Of a stretch of 64,000 bases of DNA, positions 47,149 to 56,593 are shown one piece after another. A program made the position numbers and the translations under genes. Numbering within the stretch: the stretch's first letter is position 1; each line of letters opens with the position of its first letter. The stretch comes from Candidatus Brocadiaceae bacterium S225 (GTDB taxonomy: Bacteria > Planctomycetota > Brocadiia > Brocadiales > Scalinduaceae): the NCBI GenBank assembly GCA_007859995.1, contig SMSL01000013.1, positions 22,539 to 86,538 of the forward strand, read 5' to 3'. The notes under the pieces are model-generated. The model did no database searches. It worked only from the letters and a program-made list of their open reading frames with translations, and was not told where the DNA came from.

Positions 47149-48357
47149 TCATTGATCATCCATTCCATCAAGCCTCTCTTTTGCATACTTAATCTCTTCA
47201 ATATTGCGCGCATACCTGATACACTCTTCAAGATGTTTTCTAACTTTATCCGGTTGATCTCTTTTTTCAAATATTGAAACTAAAGCAAAGTTTACCTCAT
47301 AATTGCCTCTGTTTGTTGCAAGTGATTTTCCAAAGGCATCTATAGCTTTATCCTCTGAACCATTATTTAAGTATAGCAACCCTAACTCCTTATAATGCCC
47401 GGCAATGTTCATAGGGTACACACTTATCGCCTTCCTATACACTTCGATAGCCTTTTCGCTATCACCTCTTTTAGACAAGATCCTGGCTGTTTCATCAAAT
47501 GGATCGATACCTGAAGTAGAAAATACGTTGAGTATATTCTCATCAAAATTCTGATCTAAATGCATTAGTATTTTCAAGCCTTCCTCGATGACCTTATCTT
47601 CTAATAAAACGTTCTCTTCTTTGCGAATTTTTGAAAGATAAAGTACCATCAAAGATGCACGTATGCCAACGGCATCGTTTGTAACAGAGAGTATTTCTTT
47701 GAGTTTTTTTTCGGACACATCAAAGGTGTATTGGCCTTGATTGTATAGGCTAAGAATACTTAAAGCATCATCGTAAGCATTTAAATTCCGGCAAAAGTCA
47801 GTTATTTTGTAAGATAATTCCTTCAAGATACCCGAAGACAAACCTTCAGGACTTCCCTCTACGGCAATACTACCCAGCGTTTTCCTTGCCTTAACCCCGA
47901 CTAGTTCAGCATCTATTCTCATAGTACTTCCGATTAAAGATATATTACCCTTTAGGACATAGTCCGCCTTCAGTTGTCTTCCAAATTCCTTAACAGTTTT
48001 GGTATCCAGACGAGCCATTAAATCTACTTTATCTGTTGTCCAGGCCCCACCGGCACCTTTTGTAACATCCTCAAGTTTTACCATATTGCTCAGTATCTCA
48101 GTTGAAACCGTCTCATAAATTATTTCTCTATCTACGGGTTCAAAATACCCCGATTGCATAAATAAACTTCTTAAAACATCGGGCACCATTTCCTCCATGC
48201 TCATTTTTGTATAATCCCTGAACGGCATAATAACAATCTTGTAACTCCTTGCAGCATCACATTTATGCGCGGCAAAGACAAAGAATACAAAGATAATTAA
48301 TCCTGTTCTTAAGCAATTATACTTTCTCAATAATCCAATAATACGAGTCGTAGACAT
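47149..48357 (-). CDS. Exported CsgG/FlgO-like domain plus TPR protein
   Basis: 402 residues. Signal-like hydrophobic segment (LRTGLIIFVFFVFAAHKCDA), then a domain of the TolB-N/CsgG/FlgO kind (YKIVIMPFRDYTKMSMEEMV, LKADYVLKGNISLIGSTMRI), then TPRs (AIEVYRKAISVYPMNIAGHY). ATG 48357 is chosen because AAAGGAG lies upstream; a longer frame from 48489 adds 44 residues without a site. The outer-membrane or periplasmic role is unproven. Confidence 0.75.
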   Translation of the reverse strand: MSTTRIIGLLRKYNCLRTGLIIFVFFVFAAHKCDAARSYKIVIMPFRDYTKMSMEEMVPDVLRSLFMQSGYFEPVDREIIYETVSTEILSNMVKLEDVTKGAGGAWTTDKVDLMARLDTKTVKEFGRQLKADYVLKGNISLIGSTMRIDAELVGVKARKTLGSIAVEGSPEGLSSGILKELSYKITDFCRNLNAYDDALSILSLYNQGQYTFDVSEKKLKEILSVTNDAVGIRASLMVLYLSKIRKEENVLLEDKVIEEGLKILMHLDQNFDENILNVFSTSGIDPFDETARILSKRGDSEKAIEVYRKAISVYPMNIAGHYKELGLLYLNNGSEDKAIDAFGKSLATNRGNYEVNFALVSIFEKRDQPDKVRKHLEECIRYARNIEEIKYAKERLDGMDDQ

Positions 48358-48698
48358 AATTTCTGCTCCTTTCAGTATTTTTTCTTTAAACTGAGCATAT
48401 TTTGTGCCTATTCTTACAATAAAATAAGTGATAGTGATCAATGACAGTTTGGTGCCTTGGCAAACTGATGCTTTCTTATCTGTCTTCATTTAGCGCGCTT
48501 AAATATACCGACCGACAGGCTTTGAGACGCCTAAAACATGGTAACTATAATTCTGCAAGTACAAGTAAGAGAGTAGGGAAAGGATATTAAATAATTTGAT
48601 GAGTTATCCGGATCTCTGGACAGTACATCTACTTTATTAATGGTGTGAAAAAAAAAGAGGAAAAATATTGCAAGGCTAAAGCTGTTTAATGCGGCTCG

Positions 48699-48714
48699 AA
48701 CTGTTTAAACAGTT
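48699..48714. repeat. Perfect 16-bp palindrome
   Basis: AACTGTTTAAACAGTT, nine bases after the stop of the small Cys-rich gene. It could form a terminator stem or bind a dimeric regulator. Confidence 0.5.
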
Positions 48715-48722
48715 ATTATTAA

Positions 48723-48935
48723 TCATGATGCGATAAAGAAACGATCACCCACCCCACCGCTACCAATCTTTATTGTCAAGCTCCGAAGGCATCTGGGACA
48801 CTTTCCCTCATACTGTTTTCCTGAGTGGTTGTAGATTCTACCATACACGTTACAACAAGCGAAAAAAATCCCTAAGAATTTCTTCCTCTTCCGCGAATTG
48901 ACGGTTACGGGAGATTCATTATCAAAAATTTCCAT
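48723..48935 (-). CDS. Small Cys-rich conserved hypothetical protein
   Basis: 70 residues. It has CC-x4-GRIY, then GKCPRC, then IKIGSGGVGDRFF. The two Cys pairs suggest a small zinc ribbon. I have a sense that this pattern (YGRIY, G-x-CPRC, IKIG-x-GG, RFF) recurs in planctomycete proteins, but I cannot name a family. Ribosome site weak. Located between the CsgG-like gene and flgM. Confidence 0.6.
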   Translation of the reverse strand: MEIFDNESPVTVNSRKRKKFLGIFFACCNVYGRIYNHSGKQYEGKCPRCLRSLTIKIGSGGVGDRFFIAS

Positions 48936-49014
48936 TTTTCTTTATGTGAACTAATGCCGTTCAGACTAGCCAGCATGTCATACTACTTTATGATCGACAG
49001 TCTAATTCAAACAA

Positions 49015-49350
49015 CTATAGCAGCCCGGAATCCTTTATTGATCTGGCAACTTCCTTTATAACCGCATCTTTCTCGTAGACACCAGTTTCTATACGAGCCT
49101 TAACTAACTCTATCTTTTCCTTCCTGGTATCAGGCATCTGTTTTACTTGATCCTTCAAGCCAGACAGTATTTTATGTAACTCTCTGGCCTCTGAAGAAAT
49201 TTCTACCTTGTCTCCTCCGGCCAATGTCTGCGCATCATTAGAGACACCGGATGACATCTTCTTTGTTTCATCTGATTTTCCAAGATTTTGATTTGTCAAA
49301 ATCCTTCCAATAAGATTATGGTTAATCCCTGATGGTTTATCTACTGACAT
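49015..49350 (-). CDS. flgM: Anti-sigma-28 factor FlgM
   Basis: 111 residues. The C-terminal half has the family pattern DKVEISSEARELHKILSGLK and RKEKIELVKARIETGVYE. It holds FliA inactive until exported through the completed hook-basal body. ATG 49350 lies six bases after GGAGGG. Slightly longer N-terminus than enteric FlgM. Confidence 0.88.
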   Translation of the reverse strand: MSVDKPSGINHNLIGRILTNQNLGKSDETKKMSSGVSNDAQTLAGGDKVEISSEARELHKILSGLKDQVKQMPDTRKEKIELVKARIETGVYEKDAVIKEVARSIKDSGLL

Positions 49351-49929
49351 TTCCAACCCTCCAATCTGTCATGAAACGTGTTATTTTACTATTCTTTGCC
49401 GTAAGTACTCAAAAAACCCACAAAGTCTCGATAAGATACTATTTAAAAATTGGTGACTGCCTCTTTATATATTATCGACAACCAATCACTGCTCTTTAGC
49501 ATAAAAATATTTATATTCTTTAATATTCTTTGAGCAATAGTTATGCCGTAACAAACCAAAAAAATGACTAAAGTGCAAATTGAATTAAAACGCCTGAAAT
49601 TAAGGCAAAAGAAATATATAATTATTCAAAAATTAAAAGATCTCCTTCCTTTTCATAACTATGGCACTTTAGACACTTCCAACCCTGCTTATCACAGCAA
49701 CCGTTTAAATAATATACATTCTGCCTATAAAATCAACTTTAACGGAAATTAATTTTCATCTGAACACCGGATCAATAAGATCGATACTTTTTTTGCCGGA
49801 GAAATATTACCTAAAGATAAGTATAGAAAGTTTTTCCTAAATACTTGCCAGATTCACACTACAATATTTATGTCAACTTTGAAACTCCTAAATATAAATT
49901 TAAAAAAGTGTTTTTTGTTTTTTTCTAAA
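49351..49929. other. Non-coding region between flgM and the chemotaxis promoter
   Basis: Strongly AT-rich. A 62-codon frame at 49564-49752 has no ribosome site and no recognisable motif, so I do not call it. Nothing else is supported here. Confidence 0.4.
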
Positions 49930-49944
49930 TGGCAACAATTTTGC
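49930..49944 (+). promoter_or_regulatory. Sigma-54 promoter of the chemotaxis cluster
   Basis: TGGCAA-CAATT-TTGC; GG-N10-GC exact. Expected start near 49956, giving a leader of almost 400 bases before cheY at 50350. Confidence 0.7.
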
Positions 49945-49955
49945 TTTTAGTTAGA

Positions 49956-50349
49956 ATAGATTGGAGCTGACGTACAATTGATAAAACCTGTGCCAGCGTT
50001 TCAAGCACGTTATAACGCAGTGACCTTAAATATAATATTAATTATACGGTTTCCAATCTGTCCAAAATCGTTCGGACAGCTATTACCTTGTCGTGGACTA
50101 TATTTTTTTTATTTAATAACTAATGTTTATGCAACATGCTCCGATAAAAACAGAGGCACTTTTAATTACTATTTTAAAAGTTACTTACTAAAACCGATGC
50201 AAATCTTATGAACATAATGGAGTCTTCATTTAACAGGTATGCAAATACCAACCCATAGGATTCTGGTAATCACATGATTGCGACTCTTATAAACACAGTA
50301 ATATTGAAAAATGCAATTATTTTAATAAAGAAAGGTATGGTGGATTTAA
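49956..50349 (+). other. Long untranslated leader before cheY
   Basis: About 394 bases with no convincing gene. A 77-codon frame from TTG 49978 has no ribosome site. The leader might hold a second promoter or regulatory structure; none is obvious by eye. Confidence 0.35.
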
Positions 50350-50730
50350 ATGACAAAAGTTTTATTGGTTGATGATTCAGCCGTAATGAGAAAGATAATA
50401 CAGAGAAACATTAAGGAAACCGGTCTAATTGTTGATGAATTTGTCGAGGCAGGAGATGGCAATCAAGCATTGGACAAGGTCAATGCCGTTGGAGATTTAG
50501 ATCTGATATTGGTTGATTGGAATATGCCAAACATGTCTGGTATAGAATTTGTCAAGACATTGAGATCCTTAAACCTGGCGAAAAGGACACCTGTTGTAAT
50601 GGTAACAACAGAGGGATCTGCCGCTAAAGTAAGCGAAGCGAAGAATAGTGGCGCAGACGGTTATCTCACAAAGCCGTTCACCGCAGATCAACTGCGCGAC
50701 GCACTCGGAAATTATCTTTCAATACAATAA
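50350..50730 (+). CDS. cheY: Chemotaxis response regulator CheY
   Basis: 126-residue single receiver. Canonical residues are present: acidic pair in LVDDSAVMRK, phospho-Asp in ILVDWNMPNMSG, Thr in VMVTTEGS, Lys in LTKPFT. Binds the motor switch when phosphorylated by CheA. GGTGGA lies before ATG 50350. Confidence 0.95.
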   Translation: MTKVLLVDDSAVMRKIIQRNIKETGLIVDEFVEAGDGNQALDKVNAVGDLDLILVDWNMPNMSGIEFVKTLRSLNLAKRTPVVMVTTEGSAAKVSEAKNSGADGYLTKPFTADQLRDALGNYLSIQ

Positions 50731-50756
50731 TCTGACAAAAACAGAGGAGAATAGTT

Positions 50757-51290
50757 ATGGCAACCGCAACTTTCGATAATATTGTAGAAGATATTATCAG
50801 CTGTACTAATGAAGTATTTGCAACAATGATACCGATGGAAATCACGTCTGACGGTTCGTTCCATCAAAAGGAAGATATGATATCAACCGATGTAATATCA
50901 CTTGTAAGCTTTACCGGTGAACATTCAGGCATAATTGCTTTCTTTGGTTCTAAAAAAATGGCAATGAAGATTACGTCTAATATGTTAGGCATTGAAGTTT
51001 CCTCAGTAGACCAGGATGTCAAAGATGCTATGGGAGAATTGACTAACATGATTGGCGGTACCTTAAAAAATAAGGTATTTGAATCATTCGGAGCAATGCA
51101 CCTCTCTGTTCCGATTGTTATAGCTGGTGTTGACCTGTCTATATCATCGGCTAGTAATAAAAATGACAAGCATAATGTATCGATATCTCCGGGTGTAACG
51201 TGTAACAGTCAGAACTCGTGGATGATGACACCTTTCTCTTGTGAAGGTGACACTTTTAACATGGGGCTTGTTGTAAAAAAGAATGATTAA
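50757..51290 (+). CDS. cheX: CheX-type CheY-P phosphatase
   Basis: 177 residues of the CheC/CheX family. The helix with the catalytic Glu and Asn is visible (VKDAMGELTNMIGGTLKNKV). Removes phosphate from CheY-P. It lies 26 bases after cheY. Confidence 0.85.
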   Translation: MATATFDNIVEDIISCTNEVFATMIPMEITSDGSFHQKEDMISTDVISLVSFTGEHSGIIAFFGSKKMAMKITSNMLGIEVSSVDQDVKDAMGELTNMIGGTLKNKVFESFGAMHLSVPIVIAGVDLSISSASNKNDKHNVSISPGVTCNSQNSWMMTPFSCEGDTFNMGLVVKKND

Positions 51291-51509
51291 GGCACGATGC
51301 CGTGATTAGAGCCTTCATAGCTTCTACAAAGGCCAACGTGGTGAGGAGATTAGCCAATGCAGATTCAAAGCCTTTGTCCAACCATCGGCATACTACTTCG
51401 GTAGTTAGTGGTGGCGGTTGTCGATAGGGTTGAAAACGCTTTTGATTATTCCTTTTCATTCTATCTCGCTCTTTATTTTTTAACAAATATCAAAACAACT
51501 TCAAGAATT

Positions 51510-52505
51510 ATGGTAAAAACATTAGAAACAAATTTTTGTCCGCCAAAGCTCAGAGACTTAATGGACAGTACAATTACTAAACTAAATGCTGACTGCACCA
51601 GCCTGTTAGGCAGAAACTTCGGTATATCAAAACCTGATTGTGCAATATCTACGCTCGGTGATTTTATAGAGAATAATGATGGTAATTACTTCTTAATTAA
51701 TTCGGAAATCGAAGAATCTTATCATGGTAACATATACACTATATTACAATTAACGGATGCTATTAAGATTGGCAGTATTCTCCTTGGTTCTGATGAAAAT
51801 GAGATAAAGGAAAAAATTGAAATGGAGGATCTTGACGCAGACTGTACTGATGGTGTTACTGAGTTCAGTGGACAGTTTTCAGGAATAATTGATTCCGTAC
51901 TCAGAAATAAATTACTCAAGCCTGTACACGTGAAGCTTTCATCATGCACCACCATAAATAAGGACAACGCAAAGGAAATTTTACAAGATATGTTTTCTAA
52001 TGAATATCTAAACCTTTCGTCACTTCTGCTGATCAAAGGATTTGATACGGGAAAGTACAACATGTTCTTTCCCATTGAATCAGCAGAGGAGTTTTTTGGA
52101 GAAACAATTCATGAAAAAACCACAAATGTTCTTGTTACAGATGATTCAATAACAAATATCAGGACAATCAGAAAATATCTGACAAATACTCCATTCAGAG
52201 TCATTGATACCCGTAATGCCAAGGAGACATTTACTATTTTACAAAAAGAGAAAATTCACTTGATACTTCTCAAATTAAATTTGCCGATACAAAACGGTAT
52301 TGAAATCTGCAAAAATATCAAAAAAACACCATATACCAGAGGTATCCCCTTAGTAATGGTTTCTGACAAACCCACACAAGATGATGTTATTAAGTCATTA
52401 GAGTCAGGTGCGAGAGATTTTCTTGTAAGCCCTTTCAATAAAGAAAGACTTTTGCAAAAAATAGACAAATTCAAGGTTAAAGAAAAACAGGCAACTCTAT
52501 TTTAA
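51510..52505 (+). CDS. CheX-like domain fused to a degenerate receiver
   Basis: 331 residues. The N-terminal 200 have a CheC/CheX-like fold pattern (VTEFSGQFSGIIDSVLRNKL). The C-terminal part (about 210-330) is a receiver by layout (NVLVTDDS, IPLVMVSD, FLVSPFN). However, the phospho-Asp is replaced by Lys (LILLKLNLP) and the switch Lys by Ser (VSPF instead of VKPF). It therefore cannot be a normal phosphoryl receiver and probably works as a docking or dimer domain. The start at ATG 51510 is the first with domain homology; a longer frame from 51408 has no support. Confidence 0.75.
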   Translation: MVKTLETNFCPPKLRDLMDSTITKLNADCTSLLGRNFGISKPDCAISTLGDFIENNDGNYFLINSEIEESYHGNIYTILQLTDAIKIGSILLGSDENEIKEKIEMEDLDADCTDGVTEFSGQFSGIIDSVLRNKLLKPVHVKLSSCTTINKDNAKEILQDMFSNEYLNLSSLLLIKGFDTGKYNMFFPIESAEEFFGETIHEKTTNVLVTDDSITNIRTIRKYLTNTPFRVIDTRNAKETFTILQKEKIHLILLKLNLPIQNGIEICKNIKKTPYTRGIPLVMVSDKPTQDDVIKSLESGARDFLVSPFNKERLLQKIDKFKVKEKQATLF

Positions 52506-52620
52506 ACGGGTAGTAAACATATTTTCGTAACTAACATGCTTTACAACAAAATATATAATTCAATGGCAATGCACTTGTTGCTAACCTCAAAATCTGACAG
52601 AATGAAAGGATGTGATTGAA

Positions 52621-54681
52621 ATGAGTGAAACGAATACTGTGAATAACGATCTTACTTTAGACATTAAGGAAGATTCAGAGATATTCCTGGAATTTTTGTC
52701 AGAGGTGCATGACCATCTGGAAGAATCAGAAAGCAATATACTCAGTATAGAAGATGAAAATTGTGATTATGAAGTAATCAATGCAATCTTCAGAAGTATT
52801 CACAGCATAAAGGGTAGCGCCGGTTTTCTCGGACTAACAGATATGCAGGGACTAAGCCACGAACTGGAAGCGCTTCTGGACAAAACACGTAAAGGTGAAA
52901 TTTCTATTACACAGGAAATAATAGACATTTCATTAAGTGCAATAGATGTTTTGAGAAAGCTTCGGGACAATCTGGCAATCAGGGTAGATATAGAACTTGG
53001 GAAAATCACTGCTACCGATACATCTCCAAAAGAACAATCAATCGATATTCAGCCACTTGTAGACAGGATAACATCTATACTAAACGATGATTCAAAACCA
53101 GGTGAGCCAGAATCGCAAGCAAATATCAACTGTTCAGAACAGACTGACGACTTCTGGGCTAAGGATGACGGCGAACCATCAAAAGAAGGATTCCTGGGAG
53201 AAATCCTTCTTGATGAAGGAACTATTACTCAGGAGCAATTGGACAAAGCCCTTGAAGACGGAAACAAAAAAATCGGTGAGATACTGGTAGATGACGGAAT
53301 AACAACCCCTGATAAGATAGAGAAGGCCCTTAGTGAGCAGAAGCCTATAGGAAAAATCCTCGCTGAAAATGGCATAATCACAGAACCACAGCTTGATAAT
53401 GCACTGAAACAACAAGGCAAAAAAGTGGGAGAAAGACTCATAGACAGCGGTGCAACAACTGCCGATAGTATAGATTCTGCGTTACAGTCACAACAAACTC
53501 AACGAAGTATGAAATTACAGGCCAGAACAGTCAAAGTAGATACAGGTAAACTTGATAATCTGTTTGATCTGGTAGGAGAACTTGTAATTGCGAAAACTCT
53601 TATTTGTGGAGAAATGAAGTCGGTAAATAATAATGGTACCAGCAAGAACCTCTCACAGTTAACCAAGATTACCAAGGATATCCAGGACCAGGTCATGTCA
53701 ATGAGAATGGTTACATTGAAACAGACATTCCAGAAGATGTCAAGACTGGTAAGAGATGTATCTCAACGATCAGGTAAAAAAGTCAGATTTATCATCTCAG
53801 GTGAAGAGACAGAACTGGATAAGAACGTTATTGAAGAAATCGCTGACCCGCTCGTACATATTCTCAGAAATTCTGTAGATCATGGTATTGAATCAGCAGC
53901 GGATAGGATTGCTAAAGGTAAACCACGCGAAGGTTCGGTGTCATTAAGCGCTTTTCATAGAGGCGGGAACATCGTTATAGAAATCAAGGATGACGGTAAG
54001 GGGCTACAAAAAGAGAGAATATTACAGAAAGCTATTGATAAAGGACTAGTAAACAATCAATCATCAATGACTGATAATCAGATATACAATTTAATTTTTG
54101 CACCCGGGTTGTCAACCGCAGACAAGGTGACTAATATTTCAGGTCGTGGCGTAGGAATGGATGTAGTGAAAAAAAATATAGAGAAACTTCGTGGAAAAGT
54201 TGATGTAACGTCACAGGAAGGAGTAGGGTCAACATTTACTATCAGACTGCCACTGACACTAGCAATAATAGACGGCATTGTCGTTAACGTGGGTGGTACT
54301 AAATACATTATACCAACAGTTTCTATAGAAGAATCACTACAGCCGAAGCAAGAAGAGATCAGTACCGTTAAAAACCAGGGTGAAGTAATTAACATCAGAG
54401 GAAACCTGTTATCACTGGTACGCCTGCATAAACTTTACAATATTAAAACAACAAAGACCATTCCATGGGAATCAATTGTTGTCGTTGTAGAGGGCGCTGA
54501 AGGAAAATATGGAGTTTTGGTTGACGAACTCCTTGGACAGCAACAGGTCGTAATCAAGAGTCTGGGAGACAGGTTCAAGAATGTAAAAGGCATTTCAGGC
54601 GGCGCTATACTTGGTGACGGGAAAGTCGGTTTGATCCTGGATGTCACCGGTGTAAGAGAAGCATTTGTGGGACACAACTAG
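52621..54681 (+). CDS. cheA: Chemotaxis histidine kinase CheA with repeat-type P2 region
   Basis: 686 residues. P1/HPt (His in RSIHSIKGSAGFLG, about 60). About 190-290 holds three to four short MshEN-like repeats of about 30 residues (LGEILLDEGTITQEQLDKAL, IGKILAENGIITEPQLDNAL) where P2 is normally found. P3 dimerisation follows. P4 ATPase has HILRNSVDHGIE, DDGKGL and SGRGVGMDVVK. P5 is CheW-like. ATG 52621 gives good spacing from GAAAGGA; GTG 52612 is also in frame. No separate cheW or receptor gene is in the window. Confidence 0.94.
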   Translation: MSETNTVNNDLTLDIKEDSEIFLEFLSEVHDHLEESESNILSIEDENCDYEVINAIFRSIHSIKGSAGFLGLTDMQGLSHELEALLDKTRKGEISITQEIIDISLSAIDVLRKLRDNLAIRVDIELGKITATDTSPKEQSIDIQPLVDRITSILNDDSKPGEPESQANINCSEQTDDFWAKDDGEPSKEGFLGEILLDEGTITQEQLDKALEDGNKKIGEILVDDGITTPDKIEKALSEQKPIGKILAENGIITEPQLDNALKQQGKKVGERLIDSGATTADSIDSALQSQQTQRSMKLQARTVKVDTGKLDNLFDLVGELVIAKTLICGEMKSVNNNGTSKNLSQLTKITKDIQDQVMSMRMVTLKQTFQKMSRLVRDVSQRSGKKVRFIISGEETELDKNVIEEIADPLVHILRNSVDHGIESAADRIAKGKPREGSVSLSAFHRGGNIVIEIKDDGKGLQKERILQKAIDKGLVNNQSSMTDNQIYNLIFAPGLSTADKVTNISGRGVGMDVVKKNIEKLRGKVDVTSQEGVGSTFTIRLPLTLAIIDGIVVNVGGTKYIIPTVSIEESLQPKQEEISTVKNQGEVINIRGNLLSLVRLHKLYNIKTTKTIPWESIVVVVEGAEGKYGVLVDELLGQQQVVIKSLGDRFKNVKGISGGAILGDGKVGLILDVTGVREAFVGHN

Positions 54682-54848
54682 ATATATTTTAGATTTCCGG
54701 ATTTGGAATTAGAACTGAAGTCTGTTAGACAAGTTATTTGATTGTACATTCTTTCTTAACACGGAGATGCAGAAGGAAGAATGCAAGTTAATGTTGAATG
54801 TGTTTTTATCAGATTAGCCACACCTAATCCGGTATTTAAAGATAAGCT

Positions 54849-55337
54849 ATGATATTAAATAACAACGGGAATATTGTTACCGTAGGTGTCGGAGACTTGA
54901 AGATAGCACAGTCACCTAAGATAATAAAAACCAGTCTTGGATCTTGTGTTGGTGTAGTTTTATATGACAGCATACAGAAGGTTGGGGGGATGCTGCACTT
55001 AATGCTGCCTAACTGTAATGACAGGGAAGGCAAACCGGGTAAATATGCTGATACCGGGATCCCTTTATTATTAGACTTAATGATAAACAAGGCTAATTCA
55101 AAGAAAAATGTACTTACGGCCAGGATATTCGGTGGCGCCAAGATGTTCAGTGTTAATAGTGAAATATTTGATATAGGAAAATCAAATATTTTAGAAACTC
55201 AGAAAATCCTGGGACAGCTTGGTATAAAGATAAAATCGTCCCGGTTAGGGGGCACAAAAGGACATCAGATTACACTTGATACTGAAACAGGTATTGTTCA
55301 AAGCCGGATTTTTGGAGAGCAAACGGAGAAATACTAA
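54849..55337 (+). CDS. cheD: Chemoreceptor glutamine deamidase CheD
   Basis: 162 residues. Catalytic Cys in TSLGSCVGVVLYD, His in GGMLHLMLPN, plus the ARIFGGAKMF motif. Deamidates receptor Gln and usually partners CheC, which is the next gene. Confidence 0.93.
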   Translation: MILNNNGNIVTVGVGDLKIAQSPKIIKTSLGSCVGVVLYDSIQKVGGMLHLMLPNCNDREGKPGKYADTGIPLLLDLMINKANSKKNVLTARIFGGAKMFSVNSEIFDIGKSNILETQKILGQLGIKIKSSRLGGTKGHQITLDTETGIVQSRIFGEQTEKY

Positions 55338-55414
55338 TTACAATTTATGACCGTGGAGCCATCTCTTTAACTTCACAATCCAGGATCACAAATCTGATGA
55401 AAGGATTATAGAAT

Positions 55415-56041
55415 ATGCAGATATCTAAAGAACACCTGAAAATATTAGATATTATTGTAAAGATCAGTATGGACAATGCATCTCGATCTTTTTCCAAAAC
55501 TATTAAACACGCGGCATTGATAGAATTGGTTAAAACAGAACTAATGGATATCAGTGTGATTACTGAAGAGATGAATACTGATTTTCGTGAAATGGTAGCA
55601 TCAATACTGCAACTAGAAGGCTCTCTTAACGGGAAATTAATGTTTATGATCCCACTGGATGGCGCACTTATATTACAGGATTTCTATTTACAGGAAGAAC
55701 CGGGTACGGCAAAAGAGTTTGATCAACTTACAGAGGGAACCGTGCAGGAGATTGGAAATATCCTTGCAAGCGCCATCGGTAATTCATTTGCTACTAGCCT
55801 GGGTTCAATGCTTCTGCCAACTCCACCTCAGGTTTTATGTGATTTTGCTGGTTCAATATTTGAACAGTTTATTTTTGAAGAGTGTGTTGATAATGACAAA
55901 ATACTGCTGACTGAGACCAAATTCAGGCTGAATAATACTGAAATTGATTGTTACTTCTTCCTACTCCCTGACCTAAATACACTAGAAGAGTCATTAGATA
56001 AATACGAGAATGTTACTAATATAAATACTTGTAATAGTTAG
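55415..56041 (+). CDS. cheC: CheC-type CheY-P phosphatase
   Basis: 208 residues. One catalytic helix is clear (VQEIGNILASAIGNSFATSL, with the E-x2-N pattern). The first repeat (IVKISMDNASRSFSKTI) has lost the Glu, so probably only one of the two usual active sites works. CheD next door is its known binding partner in other species. GAAAGGA precedes ATG 55415. Confidence 0.82.
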   Translation: MQISKEHLKILDIIVKISMDNASRSFSKTIKHAALIELVKTELMDISVITEEMNTDFREMVASILQLEGSLNGKLMFMIPLDGALILQDFYLQEEPGTAKEFDQLTEGTVQEIGNILASAIGNSFATSLGSMLLPTPPQVLCDFAGSIFEQFIFEECVDNDKILLTETKFRLNNTEIDCYFFLLPDLNTLEESLDKYENVTNINTCNS

Positions 56042-56136
56042 TAGCGATAAAACAGGAGCAGTAAAAGCCAATTAAACCATAAGTATCAAATTTTCCATGT
56101 AATAAGTTATTGTAGAACTAGTAACAGGGGAAAACC

Positions 56137-56499
56137 ATGAAAAAAGTATTAATTGTAGATGATGCAAGTGTTGTCAGATTACTGATTAAAAAGGTTTTAA
56201 AACAGGGTGATTTTAACGTTGTAGGAGAGGCCGTTAACGGCATGGACGCACTAGAAAAGTATAAAGAACTTAAACCTGATATAGTCACAATGGACATAAC
56301 AATGCCGGAAGTAGACGGTATTCAGGCAACAAAGGACATAATAGCATTTGATGCAAATGCAAAGATCGTAATGTTGTCAGGTATTGATCAGAAAGAGATG
56401 TTGTGGCAGGCAATCAAGGCTGGGGCTGTTTCTTATATCGTAAAGCCATTTGAAAAGGACAGAATATTGTCAACGTTGAATGAAGTGATTATATCGTAA
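56137..56499 (+). CDS. cheY: Second CheY-type single-domain response regulator
   Basis: 120 residues, canonical receiver residues (IVDDASVVR, IVTMDITMPEVDG, VMLSG, YIVKPFEK). Resembles the Thermotoga/Bacillus CheY type more than the first cheY of this cluster, so the two may serve different partners. Confidence 0.9.
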   Translation: MKKVLIVDDASVVRLLIKKVLKQGDFNVVGEAVNGMDALEKYKELKPDIVTMDITMPEVDGIQATKDIIAFDANAKIVMLSGIDQKEMLWQAIKAGAVSYIVKPFEKDRILSTLNEVIIS

Positions 56500-56593
56500 T
56501 AATTCAGGGTCCTAATTGAATTGAATAAATTTGAATTAGTTTTTCTTGTTTCTCAATCAGAATCCTTAATCTGAAAATATTTCAGGAGAGATA

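Noticed and set aside
49564..49752. 62-codon plus-strand frame between flgM and cheY
   Set aside because: No ribosome site, no motif, and a composition expected of AT-rich non-coding DNA.
49978..50211. 77-codon frame from a TTG in the cheY leader
   Set aside because: No ribosome site, TTG start, Cys/Pro-rich sequence without pattern.
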